Positions 1-13,300 of a DNA stretch of 60,000 nucleotides are shown here, piece by piece. Source of the DNA: Owenia fusiformis (Eukaryota; Annelida; Polychaeta; Sabellida; Oweniidae); NCBI GenBank assembly GCA_903813345.2, contig CAIIXF020000004.1:14269196-14329195 (forward strand). Reading direction: 5' to 3'. Every line of letters starts with the position of its first letter. Positions within the stretch are counted from its first letter, which is position 1. Position numbers and translations under genes: made by a program. The notes beneath the pieces are model-generated. The model saw only the letters and a program-made list of their open reading frames with translations, was not told the DNA's origin and did no database searches.

Positions 1-1123
1 TTCATTAAAAAAACTTATTTTGACCATATTTCTTTATCATTGTATTCTCAAAATACAGAAACTTTAGTCGTTTTTGAACACCAAATTTCAAATCGAAGTT
101 CGCACAAGTGCCATTTGGATTAAATTGGGTGTCCGAAAAAGTGAGCCACATTTTGACAAGTACTTGTATTATCGGCAACTGATAAATTAATTCATTGAAA
201 TGTCAAAAATTCCCATACCGGAGCTCTGTATAGTGTTTGTACCCGCTATCACCTTCGCACGCTCGGTCTCCACTGTGTTTGATGGGAGCCGAGGGATATC
301 TTATTAATTATTATCATTCATCCCAAATATCCCAAATCCGATTCAATCTCAAAATTCATCGGAGATGATATTTTTAGAATAAATACGGAAAAGTATTTTT
401 GCTTGGAAATGCATTAATAAGTGACTTTTACATTGATATTGGTTATTTTGACAAACTGTCTTTAATATTAAAATACACACATGGCAGGTAAAGTTTTCAA
501 AGAATTTACTTGTCAAATTGCTCCATATTTTTTTGTTACAAAAACTATGAAGTTCTCATTGCATTGCTCCGGTATGGGATATTATGACATGATATCTTGA
601 ACTTCTCAGTACTCACATAACATTTACTTGATCTTTTTCATATTTTGTACCTTGCTAACGATACTCTTTGGGCTACTTTGTACAAATTTTCAGTGAATTT
701 GGTTAATCAGTTTGCCTAGATAACACTTGTAAAAAAAGTGGTTCATTTTTGAGACACCCGATATGTGATTCTCAGTCAATTGATGACTTTGTAAACACAC
801 AAAACTTTTACAGATTATATGCAAAATATAATGAACCTGTAATACTTTATCTTCTCATTGTGATCGTATGAAGCCCATAAGCGGTCCATGTATCTTTCCT
901 ACCATCAGGAATTAAACTAACGATCTGTGTTGAATGTAACAATATTTTCGTCAATTTTCTTTATATTTTAAAACAGGATATATTAGTAGGACAAATATGT
1001 ACAAGTTACATGAGTATTGTAATGTAATTGTATGGTGGTAGGTAGACCACACATTTGGTTGCCAAAATATTGTTTAACTTGAACTACATGCTATACGTAG
1101 CCGTATGAACAAGAGAAATGTAT
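1..1123. other. Flank and 3' untranslated side of the carotenoid oxygenase gene
   Basis: AT-rich sequence downstream of the minus-strand stop codon. No convincing exon, RNA gene or canonical AATAAA signal was recognised close to the stop on the minus strand. Confidence 0.4.
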
Positions 1124-1350
1124 TTATATCAGTAAGGTCATAATCGCAATAAGTGTTGCCAAAACGATCGACTGCAGTGTTTGTGTGGCGCAAGATGGTG
1201 AGTTCTCGGATGGATCTGTTACGCCAGATGATGTGTCATCGTGGGATGGATCTGGGTAGAATCTATTGTGGAAACTAACTGGGATGATGGTAGGCGCATG
1301 AAATCTGGCAGTCTCTTTCATTGTCTTTGCATCTACCAATGCAAAGAAGG
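1124..1350 (-). CDS. Carotenoid oxygenase exon 11 (last His ligand, hydrophobic tail)
   Basis: Residues 509-582. FFALVDAKTMKETARF matches the xLLVLDAKxxxELAR strand of the family. SFHNRF supplies H535, the last iron ligand. Ordinary family members stop within a few residues of this His. This one adds about 45 residues: a Ser/Asn/Asp-rich linker and the terminal IVLATLIAIMTLLI. Confidence 0.92.
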
Positions 1351-4300
1351 CTGAAATGATCAATACACATTGTATAGGTTGCCACATCGTTTGTGAGCAA
1401 TTCTGAGAATAAACCTGCATTTGTTAAAGATGCAACAATTAGTGCATGGGGCCCATTCAACGATCGTCGACCATTGTCAAAATATATTTAAATTAGGATA
1501 TTTCATCAAGACTAACATATATTTTTATTATCTACAAAGAAACCCCCTGGATGAACATCATTTCAGCTGATATTCCTCTTGAAACGTGGTGGATCTTAAA
1601 AATCTATAAGTGGGACTCCCTTTATAGAAGCTTTGAACTGAATTTACACTTCTTAATGCTGAAATTGAGAGTTTATTCACACATTTTAAGAAAATAGGTA
1701 TGTCAAAGAAGATGTTAAGCCAAATATTGACCTCGCTGATAACTCAGAAAAATAAAAACATTCGAATTTTCTCTCTACAGTTCTTGTTGCCCCTTTAAGG
1801 GGGGGGGGGGGGCTCACATTTGACAACGTTGACAACTTAAATAGTTCTCAGAATTGTGAAAATTGCATGGTTTTGAATGCGAACATTTTAAAAGAAAATT
1901 GTAATACATCAGGTATGTGAAACTCATTTAGACATCTTGTTTCAACCATATCGGTTTCTATTTGAAAAACACACGACTTAAGAGTTTATGAGCAAATCTA
2001 CTTTACTCGATATATTTAAATTCTGCAATTCTACTAAAGAAACAAAAAACTTTAAGCAATATTTTCAATATATATCGCATGGTCATGATTACCAGTTGTG
2101 TTGGCATTAAAATAGCACACATGAAATGTCGGTGATATCACACACATGATTCAGGCTGTGGTAGAATAAAAGAATTTGAATATATCAATTATCGTAAATT
2201 TGCCCGTGTATCACTCCTCGTCGAAATATAATGACGGCAAGATCTGCACTTTTATCTTACTTGTATTATCTGGGACGCTGATGCCGTTAAGTATCAATAA
2301 TCCATCGTCCTCAACTGTGGCACCCGGTCTTGGGAGAAAAATAGGTTCCCATGGCATGTGTCCGAAGCCAGGGTCATAACGTAACTCTTCCTTTGTATCT
2401 ACGTTCAACTGAAACAAGATTATATTTGTATCGATTCGAAGACGGCTATTTTGTAAAATGTAAGATACATGTTGTTCTAGCTTTATTTCAGGATCATCCT
2501 TATATCTTTTAGATTCTCTGGATTTGATTCAATACTGATGAATTTTATGATTTCAATTCTCCTCTTAATCAAAATACATTTAGTATCATATCGGTAACAT
2601 TGTTACGATTTTGAGATAGGCTCCAACACTTTATAATCTCTAGTTATCAATTCTAATTCTTCTTATTGTCATTTTTATTTGGATTACATACTGGGTCTGA
2701 ACAGATATTTCAAAGGTGCCACTCTGCGAATGATTAGGGCGTGATAATTACCGAATAATGAGGTTTGTCCTTGCTATCAAATCGTTTATTTGTATTCAAA
2801 ATACTTACTAATGTATATCTAATCCAGAAAATTAACAAATAATTCACATTTTAAGTTATATTATGAAAAGACCACATAAAAATATCAATCGAACAATTCG
2901 AAAAATTATGAATAGGGACCCCATGTCAAATTTATTTTCAAAATATTGAACCTATTTACTCAAAAGAGAATCTCCCCTTTCTGATTCTTATTGCATGAAA
3001 AGATTATCAAACAAGGGGTCTAAAACATCTTCAAAAATATACTTGTATTGAAAGTCTAGTTTTGAAGATATCAATTTTCGATTACCAAAATGATGCTGAA
3101 AACAATGGATAATACGAGTTTTCCCTATGGGAAAATAACAGGGATTTGTGGTTTTTAACTTAAACGCATTTCAATATGCATCCCCTTTTCAGAAATTGTT
3201 CATATAGTGTAGAAGAAACTTTTGATATGTTTAAATTGAGAAAAGCAAGATCCTCTATTGAGAAAATAAGCCTAACATTTTTGAAAAAGTGCCAGGGTGG
3301 GGCCCTAATCCATAACCTTTCAGAGAGTTGGATTGATATTTTTTATCATGTGGGTACTTCACTTGAAAGAAAACATATTGTTTTAATAAAAAAAACACTG
3401 TATTTATGCCCAGAAAGTACTCATGGTGAAGAATTTGACCGTCTAAAATCACTTGCCATACTGCACGTGGTCTTTTTGCACCAATTTACCTTCAATATAG
3501 TTGAATTTTCATGCAGAACATCCATCACAAGGTAAGCATATTTGTACTCCTTTCCATGGAATGCATTATTAACCTGACTGAACTCCGCATTGACAGGATA
3601 TTCCGTTGTCAGATGTTGCCTTGTAATACTCCAGTTGCTTGTGTCAATGACAAGTCTTGCGATATCTGTTACGAGATTTGTCTAAAAATTCACGAACGAA
3701 AAGTTAATGTTTTATACAGTAAGAATTCAATCAAAGTACATAGTGCCACAATAAATCGGTATTTATATACGAGGATCTCAAATTTATTATTGTTATTGAA
3801 TGGTTTGAAGTGCAATACAGGACATATTGTGCTCGAGAAATTCTGTATTGGTAGGAGACGAAGTCCTGCATTGCATTTTGAATCATTCTATAACGTTTTT
3901 ATCGTGTGATCTTAGGCCAAATAGGAGAAATCCCTGGAAAATATTCTTGCTCTGAGATTGTCCCCCCATGCCAAGATTTTCTGTATTGCTACGGAGATGA
4001 TCAATCGCGTACCAATACTAGGTGAGGGGAGAATCTCAGTAGCAATACAGATTGGTACAGCACGAGAACTGGCCAATCAGAGGGGCTTCATTTTACAGAT
4101 CATACGATAAATTTAGATATTGACTGCCAATTAAAGTTAAAAACAATTTTCATAAGAAGTACTAGAGTATGCAATACAAAATAGAATAAACAGAACATAT
4201 ATTCATGGTCTTTCACAAACTAGAATATCATTATGTATTAAACTTACTCCATTATACATTTCTTGGACTTTGAGATCATAGTATACTCTTTCATTGTCGT

Positions 4301-7300
4301 AAACCAACATGTCAGCCATTATCATTCCATCTTTTTCGTAAGCATTCAACTGAAACCACAAGAAGTGAGTAGCTCCAATAATTATTTGATATCATTTAGT
4401 AACAGGGACTTCCCCTTAACTTTCCATACATGGTCCTACACGCCTTATATGGATCTATCACATGACATTAAGTAAACAGTAAGTTCGATTCCTATATGGT
4501 CATATAAGCTTTATATGGATACATCAGATGGATACCACATGACCCAGTGCCAACTCTGAACTCTTGAAAATCCCCCTGAACTAGAATGCATTTATGGCGA
4601 TGGTAGAATTACTTGTAGAGGTAGGTTAAGCATAGGTAAATTCGAATGAATCTTGATCGGTTTCGAGAGGTGGTCTGATTTTCATTGAAAAAGGTCCTCG
4701 GTTTAACACCGGAAGAGGCTCAAACCTAAAACAATTTACCCCTTTAATTTATTAGCGATATTATCCGGATTGTTTTCTTTTTGTTGCTGTGTTATGTAAT
4801 TAAACAATTTTTAATGTTTTCCCATTGGCACTTGTCTTACGTATTTGCTTTTAATGCGTCTCGGTTTTTACACTTGGGCTCTTTATTTGCATGTTTGCAC
4901 CGTCTTCCTGGTGAGTCACAAATATTTGCACTGTCTTCCTGGCGAGTCACAAATATTTGCACTGTCTTACCTGGTGAGTCACAAACATTTGCACTGTCTC
5001 ACCTAATGAGTCACAAACATTTGCACCGTCTTACTTGGTGAGTCACAAACATTTGCACTTATTTACTTGGTGAGTCACAAATATTTGCACTGTCTTACCT
5101 GGTGAGTCACAAACATTTGCACTGTCTCACCTAATGAGTCACAAACAATTGTACTGTCTTACCTGGTGAGTCACAAATATTTGCACTGTCTTACCAAATG
5201 AGTCACAAACATTTGAATTGTCTTACTTGGTGAGTCACAAACATTTGCACTGTCTTAACTGGTGAGTCACAAACATTTGCACTGTCTTACTTGGTGAGTC
5301 ACAAACATTTGCACTGTCTTACCTGGTGAGTCACAAACATCGGATCTATTTCCATTGCAGCAACGACCTCCATGTTTGATTTTCTCACTACGTAAACTTT
5401 ACTTTTAAGTTCATTCTTAAATTTCCAAAACCTTTTAAACAATGGATCACCCGGCGAGGAATATACTTAAATGCAGATTAAAAATATTGTTTAACTGAGA
5501 TGAGAATTAATATTATTAGTAATTGCTTTTCAATACCCAAAAGTTGAGGAGGGGCATTTATACAGCTTATAAATACATTATTATTAGATTTTTATTTGTA
5601 CATGATTTAAAACATTACGATTCACATAAAGTAGAATCATTAATTTGTTGATAGAAATAATTCATAATAAGTCATAGAGTGTTACATTTGAGTAAATCTA
5701 GATCGTGAGATAACATAATCCTTGGGCTGCTGTCTGGGAAACGGACATGATAACAAACTAACCGAAAGCATCACAGTAATCCAACATCATAGATGTGCCG
5801 GGGATTATAATGTAGTTCTTGGTCATTGTAAATGAATGAAGATAGGGCATCAATTTTGTGGTATCTGGATATGGAGCTTCGGTTACAGGGTTGCATTCAC
5901 CCAGAGATACATTCCCCATAATAATCTCTGCCTTAGGAATTCTCGTCTTGTTTATAACTTGGTATAAAATAAGCCTAAAAATAAATATATAAATGTATAA
6001 TGCGTGTTATAACAAGGCATTTACATGCAAAATTTCACCACCTGCTGCTTATATATATTACAGACGTCGAACACAGACCGGCGAACTCCAACCGCCAAAC
6101 ATTGTTCACAAATGGTTGAATAGCAATATGTAACGACTTCTGGTGGTGACATAGAAGGACCACATGTATAAAATGTTATAACCTTGACATTGATAATAAC
6201 TTTGAATTTAACATACGGACGCTTTTTGAAAGCATTTTTATGCAAAATGATATCAAATGATGTCATTATTCGCCAACATACGCGAGTCGCACGAAAGAAG
6301 AATGCCATTCAACAATAAAATTCACTCAATATCTAATATTCAAAAACGGACTTTTAACGTACGATACACCAAATACCGTTTAATGGATATGACTAAAGTC
6401 ATTATAACGTTCAATTCGAATCTTACTTTGACTCCAATGGACCTCCCATCCCGACTGGTGTCAATGGTACAACGGCACCTGTTACCATCCATGGCTCCCC
6501 CGTTTCCATGTCGATTCTTTCATGTACTGGTTGATTGATCAAAATAGTCCCATGGGGCTGTCCTATATCCGGTGTATCCTCAAATGGGTATTCTCCCCTG
6601 CTCTCCATTGTATTTTTATTTAGGAGCATAGCTTATAGGTGAATAAAATTTAATCATATATGTAACAGTCATAAAGAAAAAAAAATTAATTCTACTAATT
6701 TTCATTGGTCTATTTCAATTTATCACGATTTTATGTCAATTTTACAAAATATGTCTAATATCAAGAAATGTTTAAATTAATATCACCTTCGTATTTTTGT
6801 CTGACTTTAGATTTTACAAGGTGACCGAAAATGACCAGGTAATCCATACAAATAAATAAGTAAAAAAACAAACAAATAGGGCAATCTTTACCTTGATGAT
6901 ATTCCGTTACTGCCAGAATCTCCTCGTCTAGCTTCCAGAAACTGACACATGGATTGGTATCTAGCTTATCGGGAAATAATGCCTGGTTCTCGATCATTCT
7001 AGTATAATTCTGAAAAAATTGTGAGAAGCTCACAAACCAATGCTTTGTCATTAAAAGGTTAAATTGCACTCATTTGGGAGAACTCGCGTCGAACGTAAAT
7101 GACCCCCAGGAATTGTTGTCCCTCTCTTAATTGGCTTAAACGGGGACGTTTTTACAACGATTTCCCCAGACCTTCATACTCAATCTGGCAAATAAAGACA
7201 AGTTGTGATGATCCTCCCATACTTAATACAATGTTATGTGATTATTCTGGAGGATTATCACTTTGTTTAAATTTCTCTTACCTTTATTTATCAATTATGT

Positions 7301-10300
7301 TTGTAGATACTTCATAATTCAGGAGTTTGTTCAGAATTTTCTTATTTCACTACTTCCTTGTTCAGCCATGTTTGTTGACGGTCTCCTTGAAAAGTTTATA
7401 TGTGAATTTCCTACACTTGGCACATTATGTCAACTTTATATCAAATGTTGGTCATGTTATTGTTTATTTTAGCAATATTTAATGTTTATTATGTGTGATT
7501 GTTTATAGGGGCCAAATTAAAGAGAGAATCAGAGATAGCGAGCAGGTTAAACAAAATATTGTTTCAATTTTAGAATATTTTTGGCTCATGTCATTCCTTG
7601 TCATGTCTAATTTCTAAAAATCACAAAAGTGCATACTTCATTCAAGGAAAACTACCATTCTTATTATTTGGGAGAATTTAAACATTTTCCACCCATTTTT
7701 GCACTTTGAATCATCAACAACATCACCAATTTATAACAAATTGTGAATCTTTTGGGATATATTGTATTTGATATTGTAAGGGATAGATTGGTAGGTCAAT
7801 TATACAAGTTGCTTGTAATTTTGTCACCCATATAGATCTGATTCTGCCTTTAAAGTGTGTGCCAAAGTTTAAAACTGCGCAGGCGCACCTCTCTCGCTAA
7901 ACTATATTAAAGAGATTACCGGGTACACGATTCAGAGGTAAGCCAGGAAGGCGAACGATCTTCGTCTCGTGATGATTTCCCATATAATCGTAACCAGGGA
8001 AGTTTCACCATTGAAATTGAAAATTACTATTAGATATACTTTGTAGATGTTATTTATGAAGCTATTTAGTGTTTGCATCAATCAAATGGCTCATTTCGAA
8101 CATATAAAAAGTATTTGTGTTTTGTTTCCCAGGGAATTGTATTATATGTAGTACACACATAAATAGTGTACATTATACCGTACTTGAATAGCCTGGTTTA
8201 CATAATATTGAAGGGCATGCTGATTACATGCACACGAGTACATGAATGATAGGCCAAGCAAATGGGCTCATAAAAGGCCCAAACATCCCAAAAATTGCAA
8301 CAGTTTTTAAATTAGTCTTATATTATGTATTAATATCAGTTGAAAAACATATCAAAAATATAGAAAAATGTATGCAGTGGACAAATATGAAATTTCACTT
8401 CCTAGGTACCCCCTACAACCCTACCCCAAAATTGAGTATTGGTAGGAAACAATTTTTTCTTCCCAAATGGAATACTTTAGTCAAGTATTCAAGCTTTACT
8501 ATGATAGATCACATATTCACAAATAATTAAAATATTATTTTAATCAATTTTGAGACCAGTAATTGGTCATTTGACCCCAAAGTATAACAAAATAGGCCAC
8601 AAAACAGGCATGTTATCACATATCTATTTAGATATTTTAGGATCAGTTTGTCAGAAAAGCATGAAAAAAATCATGGTGTTACATATTCATATGAACTTCA
8701 TATTTGATGAGTGTCAGAATTCTAAGGTGTATACTTAGGAAGAAAAAAATTATTTCATTTTCATAGTTTTGCCCCGTCCACTATAGGGGAGACTATAGTT
8801 TTGATGATTAACTCCCACAATGCATCACATTTGTATTAGAGTTGACATCTAAATCATTTATATAGGCTTGTCATCATCTAAAATACAAGTTTTGTGAAGG
8901 TTTATACCTTATTAGTATGAAAAATAGGAATTATTAGTTGCACCATGTGAAATGTTAAGGTGACCTCACTTTTATTTGATGAATAATTACATATCACCAC
9001 TCTGATAATTGCTCTATACTAGGCTTATATAAATAATGTAAGTTGTAGTTTTTGTGGAATTTAATATTGTTTAAATTATTAATTACGATCCGCAATTACA
9101 AAATTTGCATATATTTAAATTCATCAGATAAATAAATCATTACATAAGAGTACATTACTATGGAACTATCAATTGGATGTATAATGCTGTAGAAACGAAT
9201 TTTTGGTTATTAAACGGAATTTAAACTGACAGAGAACATTAAAATCTCAGATATCTGGGGAGTCTTTCATTAATATAATTTCAGTGCATAGGAATAATGG
9301 TAATTCTGTCTGACAGGTTGGAAAACATTGAGTGTACATGTGCTGCATTCAGAATCGGATGCAGATATTGTGATTGTGAAAACCAAATTGTGCAATCCAA
9401 AGTGTCCAAACCTCAAATACAATATTCATACAGATCTCCTTGTGCTTCTCATTTATCATGCACAAAACACATACTTCAATATTTTCTTCAAACCTGAACC
9501 AAAAGCAGCAACCCAAGAAACAAAATGTTGGAATATAAATGAAATAAGATTGTCTTTGGAAAAGTGGTCTGTGACAATATTTTGTTTCTTTTCTGGGGTG
9601 TGACATCGCATTCAGGTTATATATGGCATAGACAAAAGGCTATCATTGAGGCAGATAAAAAAGAGTGAGTTCTTGAGAAAACAAGCGGTTGTTTTTAAAT
9701 TACCAAAAGCACTGGTGATCCGCTCGATTACGCTTGTCGTTTCGGTAACAAAATGTCTAAACGTCGAAAGTACGATATTTCTTTTTTCCTTTTTTTCACG
9801 CGTTGTAGGCAGAATCCCCACGATGTTTTTTTTCTCACAGAATTGTTGATTTAATTCCTTACTTAAGTTAAATAAACGGTTTGGGTTAAAAGTGCAGATC
9901 TTAATTGTTTATCGAAATACCGTTTATGTAACTTAAGTGAGGAATTAAATCGAAGATTCTGTTGTCTTCTGAACTATTTGTTCGCAAATATGTACATTTT
10001 TTAAACATATAATACTGATACATTTTTGTGATAACAATGTTGTGGGAATTCTGCCTACAATGTGTGAAATAAAGAAAAAAGAAAAATCAAACCTTCGATG
10101 TTCCGACATTTTGTTACAACGTAAACAAGTAGAAAACCAGTGAAATGCAAGCAACTCTGTCATTGCAGAGGAACATGCTCTTTTGTCAATTTATGGTGGA
10201 AAAATGGTGGAATCCTAAATTATCTTAGGCTTCTAAAATTCTATTAAAAGAGAGCAGCAAGATCTGAATTATTGCAGCCCCGTGTTCTTCCTCCATTTTC

Positions 10301-13300
10301 TGATGCTGCGGAATACCACAGTTCCAGAGTGTACCATCAGATCCAGGAGTGGGAGGGAAATAAACTGCCTCCATTATAATTGGGCTGGGAAATAAGCAAC
10401 GAAACTATGTACCAATTGCCTAAATGCAGCTCCCCTTTCTCAGAGATCATCCATTGCATGTGTAAGGCAGATTATATTTCTATGAGATGTTCTTGTAGAA
10501 AAATGAAATAACTGTTCTTTGACATGTAAGGTATGCAAAGGCATTTGTGCAAATACCTCCATTACTGATCATGAGAATAATGATGACTAAATAATGAACA
10601 CTGGCAGATCTGGGCCCCTTCCACCCCCTTGGGCGAGCCCAGAAAAAAAATTGGGCCCAAAAAGGCCTTAAGGCCCCGAAAAGTGGGCCTTTTTGGTCAT
10701 AAATGAGCCTTTTAAAGCCTTATTTTTTAATTGAAGAAAATGGGTCTCAATATTTCAAAATTTGGGCCCACTTCAGGGTTTTAGGGGCCCAAAATTTTTT
10801 CCACGGAAGTTTTTTCTCAGACCTGACATTTGCCCCCCCCTTGTTGGTTCCCATATCCGCCCCTGATGAGGGCTGGTGATAGACAAGGTTGTAACTGATT
10901 GTTGTTACAACATAATAGTATTAAGCTTATTTAATCAGCATTCTTTTTTGCTCTCTATAAGTAAGACACATATATGAAGGTTAAGATTACAAAATTAAGA
11001 CAGCATTTTTGATAATGAACATAACATAATCGAACCAGGCCCTGTATAAAGACCAGGGATTTACTTTGCGTTACACTAGTTAACTCAGGAGGATTTATTA
11101 ATGTAGAAACCCTTTCTTCATTTTTTATTGAATTTCATCTTGAAATCGAACATTCTTCAGTTGAACTTCTTCATTTCATTTCTCAATATCACTGTGTGGT
11201 TAAGAACACCTTAGTCAAAAGTAACAATTTTTCCTTAATACAGGGCGAGCCAAAAAGGTAACCCAAACAAATCTTAATAATCCAGTCCAATCATCCTGCA
11301 TGGATTTAGTGTCATATTTGGCAGAATTGAGTCTTTGTCAATGTATTATCAATCTACCCAGTCTCAGTGGTCTCTAGTGGTCACGATTTTATGGCCATTT
11401 TATACCATGCCATGAAATATGGGTGTCATGCCTGGAGGCCAACTTGAACGTATCGTGCGTTGTTATTCAAATCAGGAGCATACAAATCATGTGTTATGAC
11501 TCTCATCTTCATTCTTATCTCTTGTTTTAATGTTTCAAGTGTTGTTAGTATCGAAAAAAGGTCCACAGATAAAGAAAACTGGTGGTATTGATGTCCAGTC
11601 AGTTAGGCACATTTCGATATTTTGAGCACATTTTGTAAATGGCCATAAAATCGTGACTATTAAGGATAGATCAATGACACTTAGTAGAATGAAAGAACAT
11701 TGAACAAGGTAATTGTGCCAAATATGATGTCAAACCCATGCTGAATGACTGGGTTATTAACAAACATTTGGTTGGATTACCTTTTTTGGCTCATAAACTG
11801 ATGTCAGGGACAGGGATATTTAACATTTTGTTGCCTTTTCAAGGACATTTTTTGACCACTGATTGTAACAAATTGTTCTCTGTTTTACCAGAAAAGGTAT
11901 ATTATATATCAAATTGAATTTAAAAGGAAAAACATTTGATAATTTAACAGTTATCAACTAAAAGTAGGGCTTCCCCTATATTTCACCTGGCATTTGCTGT
12001 TTTTCTACTTTTTTTTACATAATCCTTTCCTGAAAACCTCAAAAAACTGTTTTCAGGAAAAATAAGCCTTTACAAATAATTAAGTTGTGCTATTGAGTTC
12101 AAATACGACATATCTTGGAAGTAATTAAACAAAAGTAAGGTCACCCCAAAAGTGGGTGTCGTAAAATATTGAAATTTCAAATATTATTTTCACGTTCAAT
12201 GTTCACTTAATGACCCTGATACTTATCAAAGACAATGTTCAGGTGTACAATACTCTCCTTGATATTTTTCATGCAATTCTGATGAATTGATACAGAAATA
12301 AATACATTGTTATATTAAATTCGGGCTATTTGATGGCCTATTTTCAGATATTTGGCGCTAGAAATGCCAATTATTGCACTCAAATAGTTGGTTAACAATT
12401 TTTAGTTGCTCTTATGTCAGTAAACTATCATAATATTACTCGTTTAGTTGACAAGAGTATTCCATTTTGAAATAAAAAAAATATTTACAATCCCATACTC
12501 AAATTTGGAGGGGGGTACCTGGAATGTGACATTTCATATTTGTCCACTGCATATATTTTTCTATATTTTTGATATGTTTTTCAACTGGTATCAATATACA
12601 AAATAAGCCTAATTTAAAAACTGTTGCAATTTTTGGGATGTTAAACTTCCATTTGCCTAGCCTATGAAGGCCTAATATTGATATACGTAGCTTGCATACC
12701 TAAATAAAAAATAAACTCTTCTAATCCCCTAATGTAAACACGGCGGTATACGTAGCCCGATTTATCGGGGACTTTAAGCGATTACATTTTACTTTGAGAC
12801 TATAAAAGTTTGGCTAGATTTGCATGAATCATCAGTTCTTCAGTTGGACTTTGAATCACCGGCAAGAAACAGAAATTAACTTTCTCTCTGCATTTTGGAA
12901 TTAATACACATACATATTGGATATATAACAGGATCTTAAGAGGTTCTGGACAAATCATTTGATTCTGGACTTGTCATTTTTTTTTCAGCGAAATCACATC
13001 CAAGGGTTGAATTTTTATTAGCTATTTAGAGAGTGAGTCCTGCCTAGTATTAATTTCAATAAAAAAGTTAAAATAGAACCCTATTTGAGGAGTCAATCTA
13101 ATACTTACATTACATTGATAAATTAAGGCAAATCCTGAAATATTTTTAAAGTGCATTTTTTTATGAAATATTATCCAGCAAGTATTTAAATGAAACATTT
13201 TTCAATGAAATTCAATTGAAGGGTCAAGATAAAACGAGCTAATTTAGGTGAAAACCCTTACATGATGATGTGTTTTCATAACTTCTTTCATAAAATTCCA

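Noticed and set aside
3176-3909. Two plus-strand frames at 3176-3535 and 3511-3909
   Set aside because: They are shadows opposite exon 9 and its introns. The minus strand carries the carotenoid oxygenase motif.
6540-6600. Later acceptor (GGGGAG/AATACC) for oxygenase exon 5
   Set aside because: In phase, but it lacks a pyrimidine tract and removes the block whose spacing to the TE motif matches BCO1. The acceptor at 6632 was preferred.
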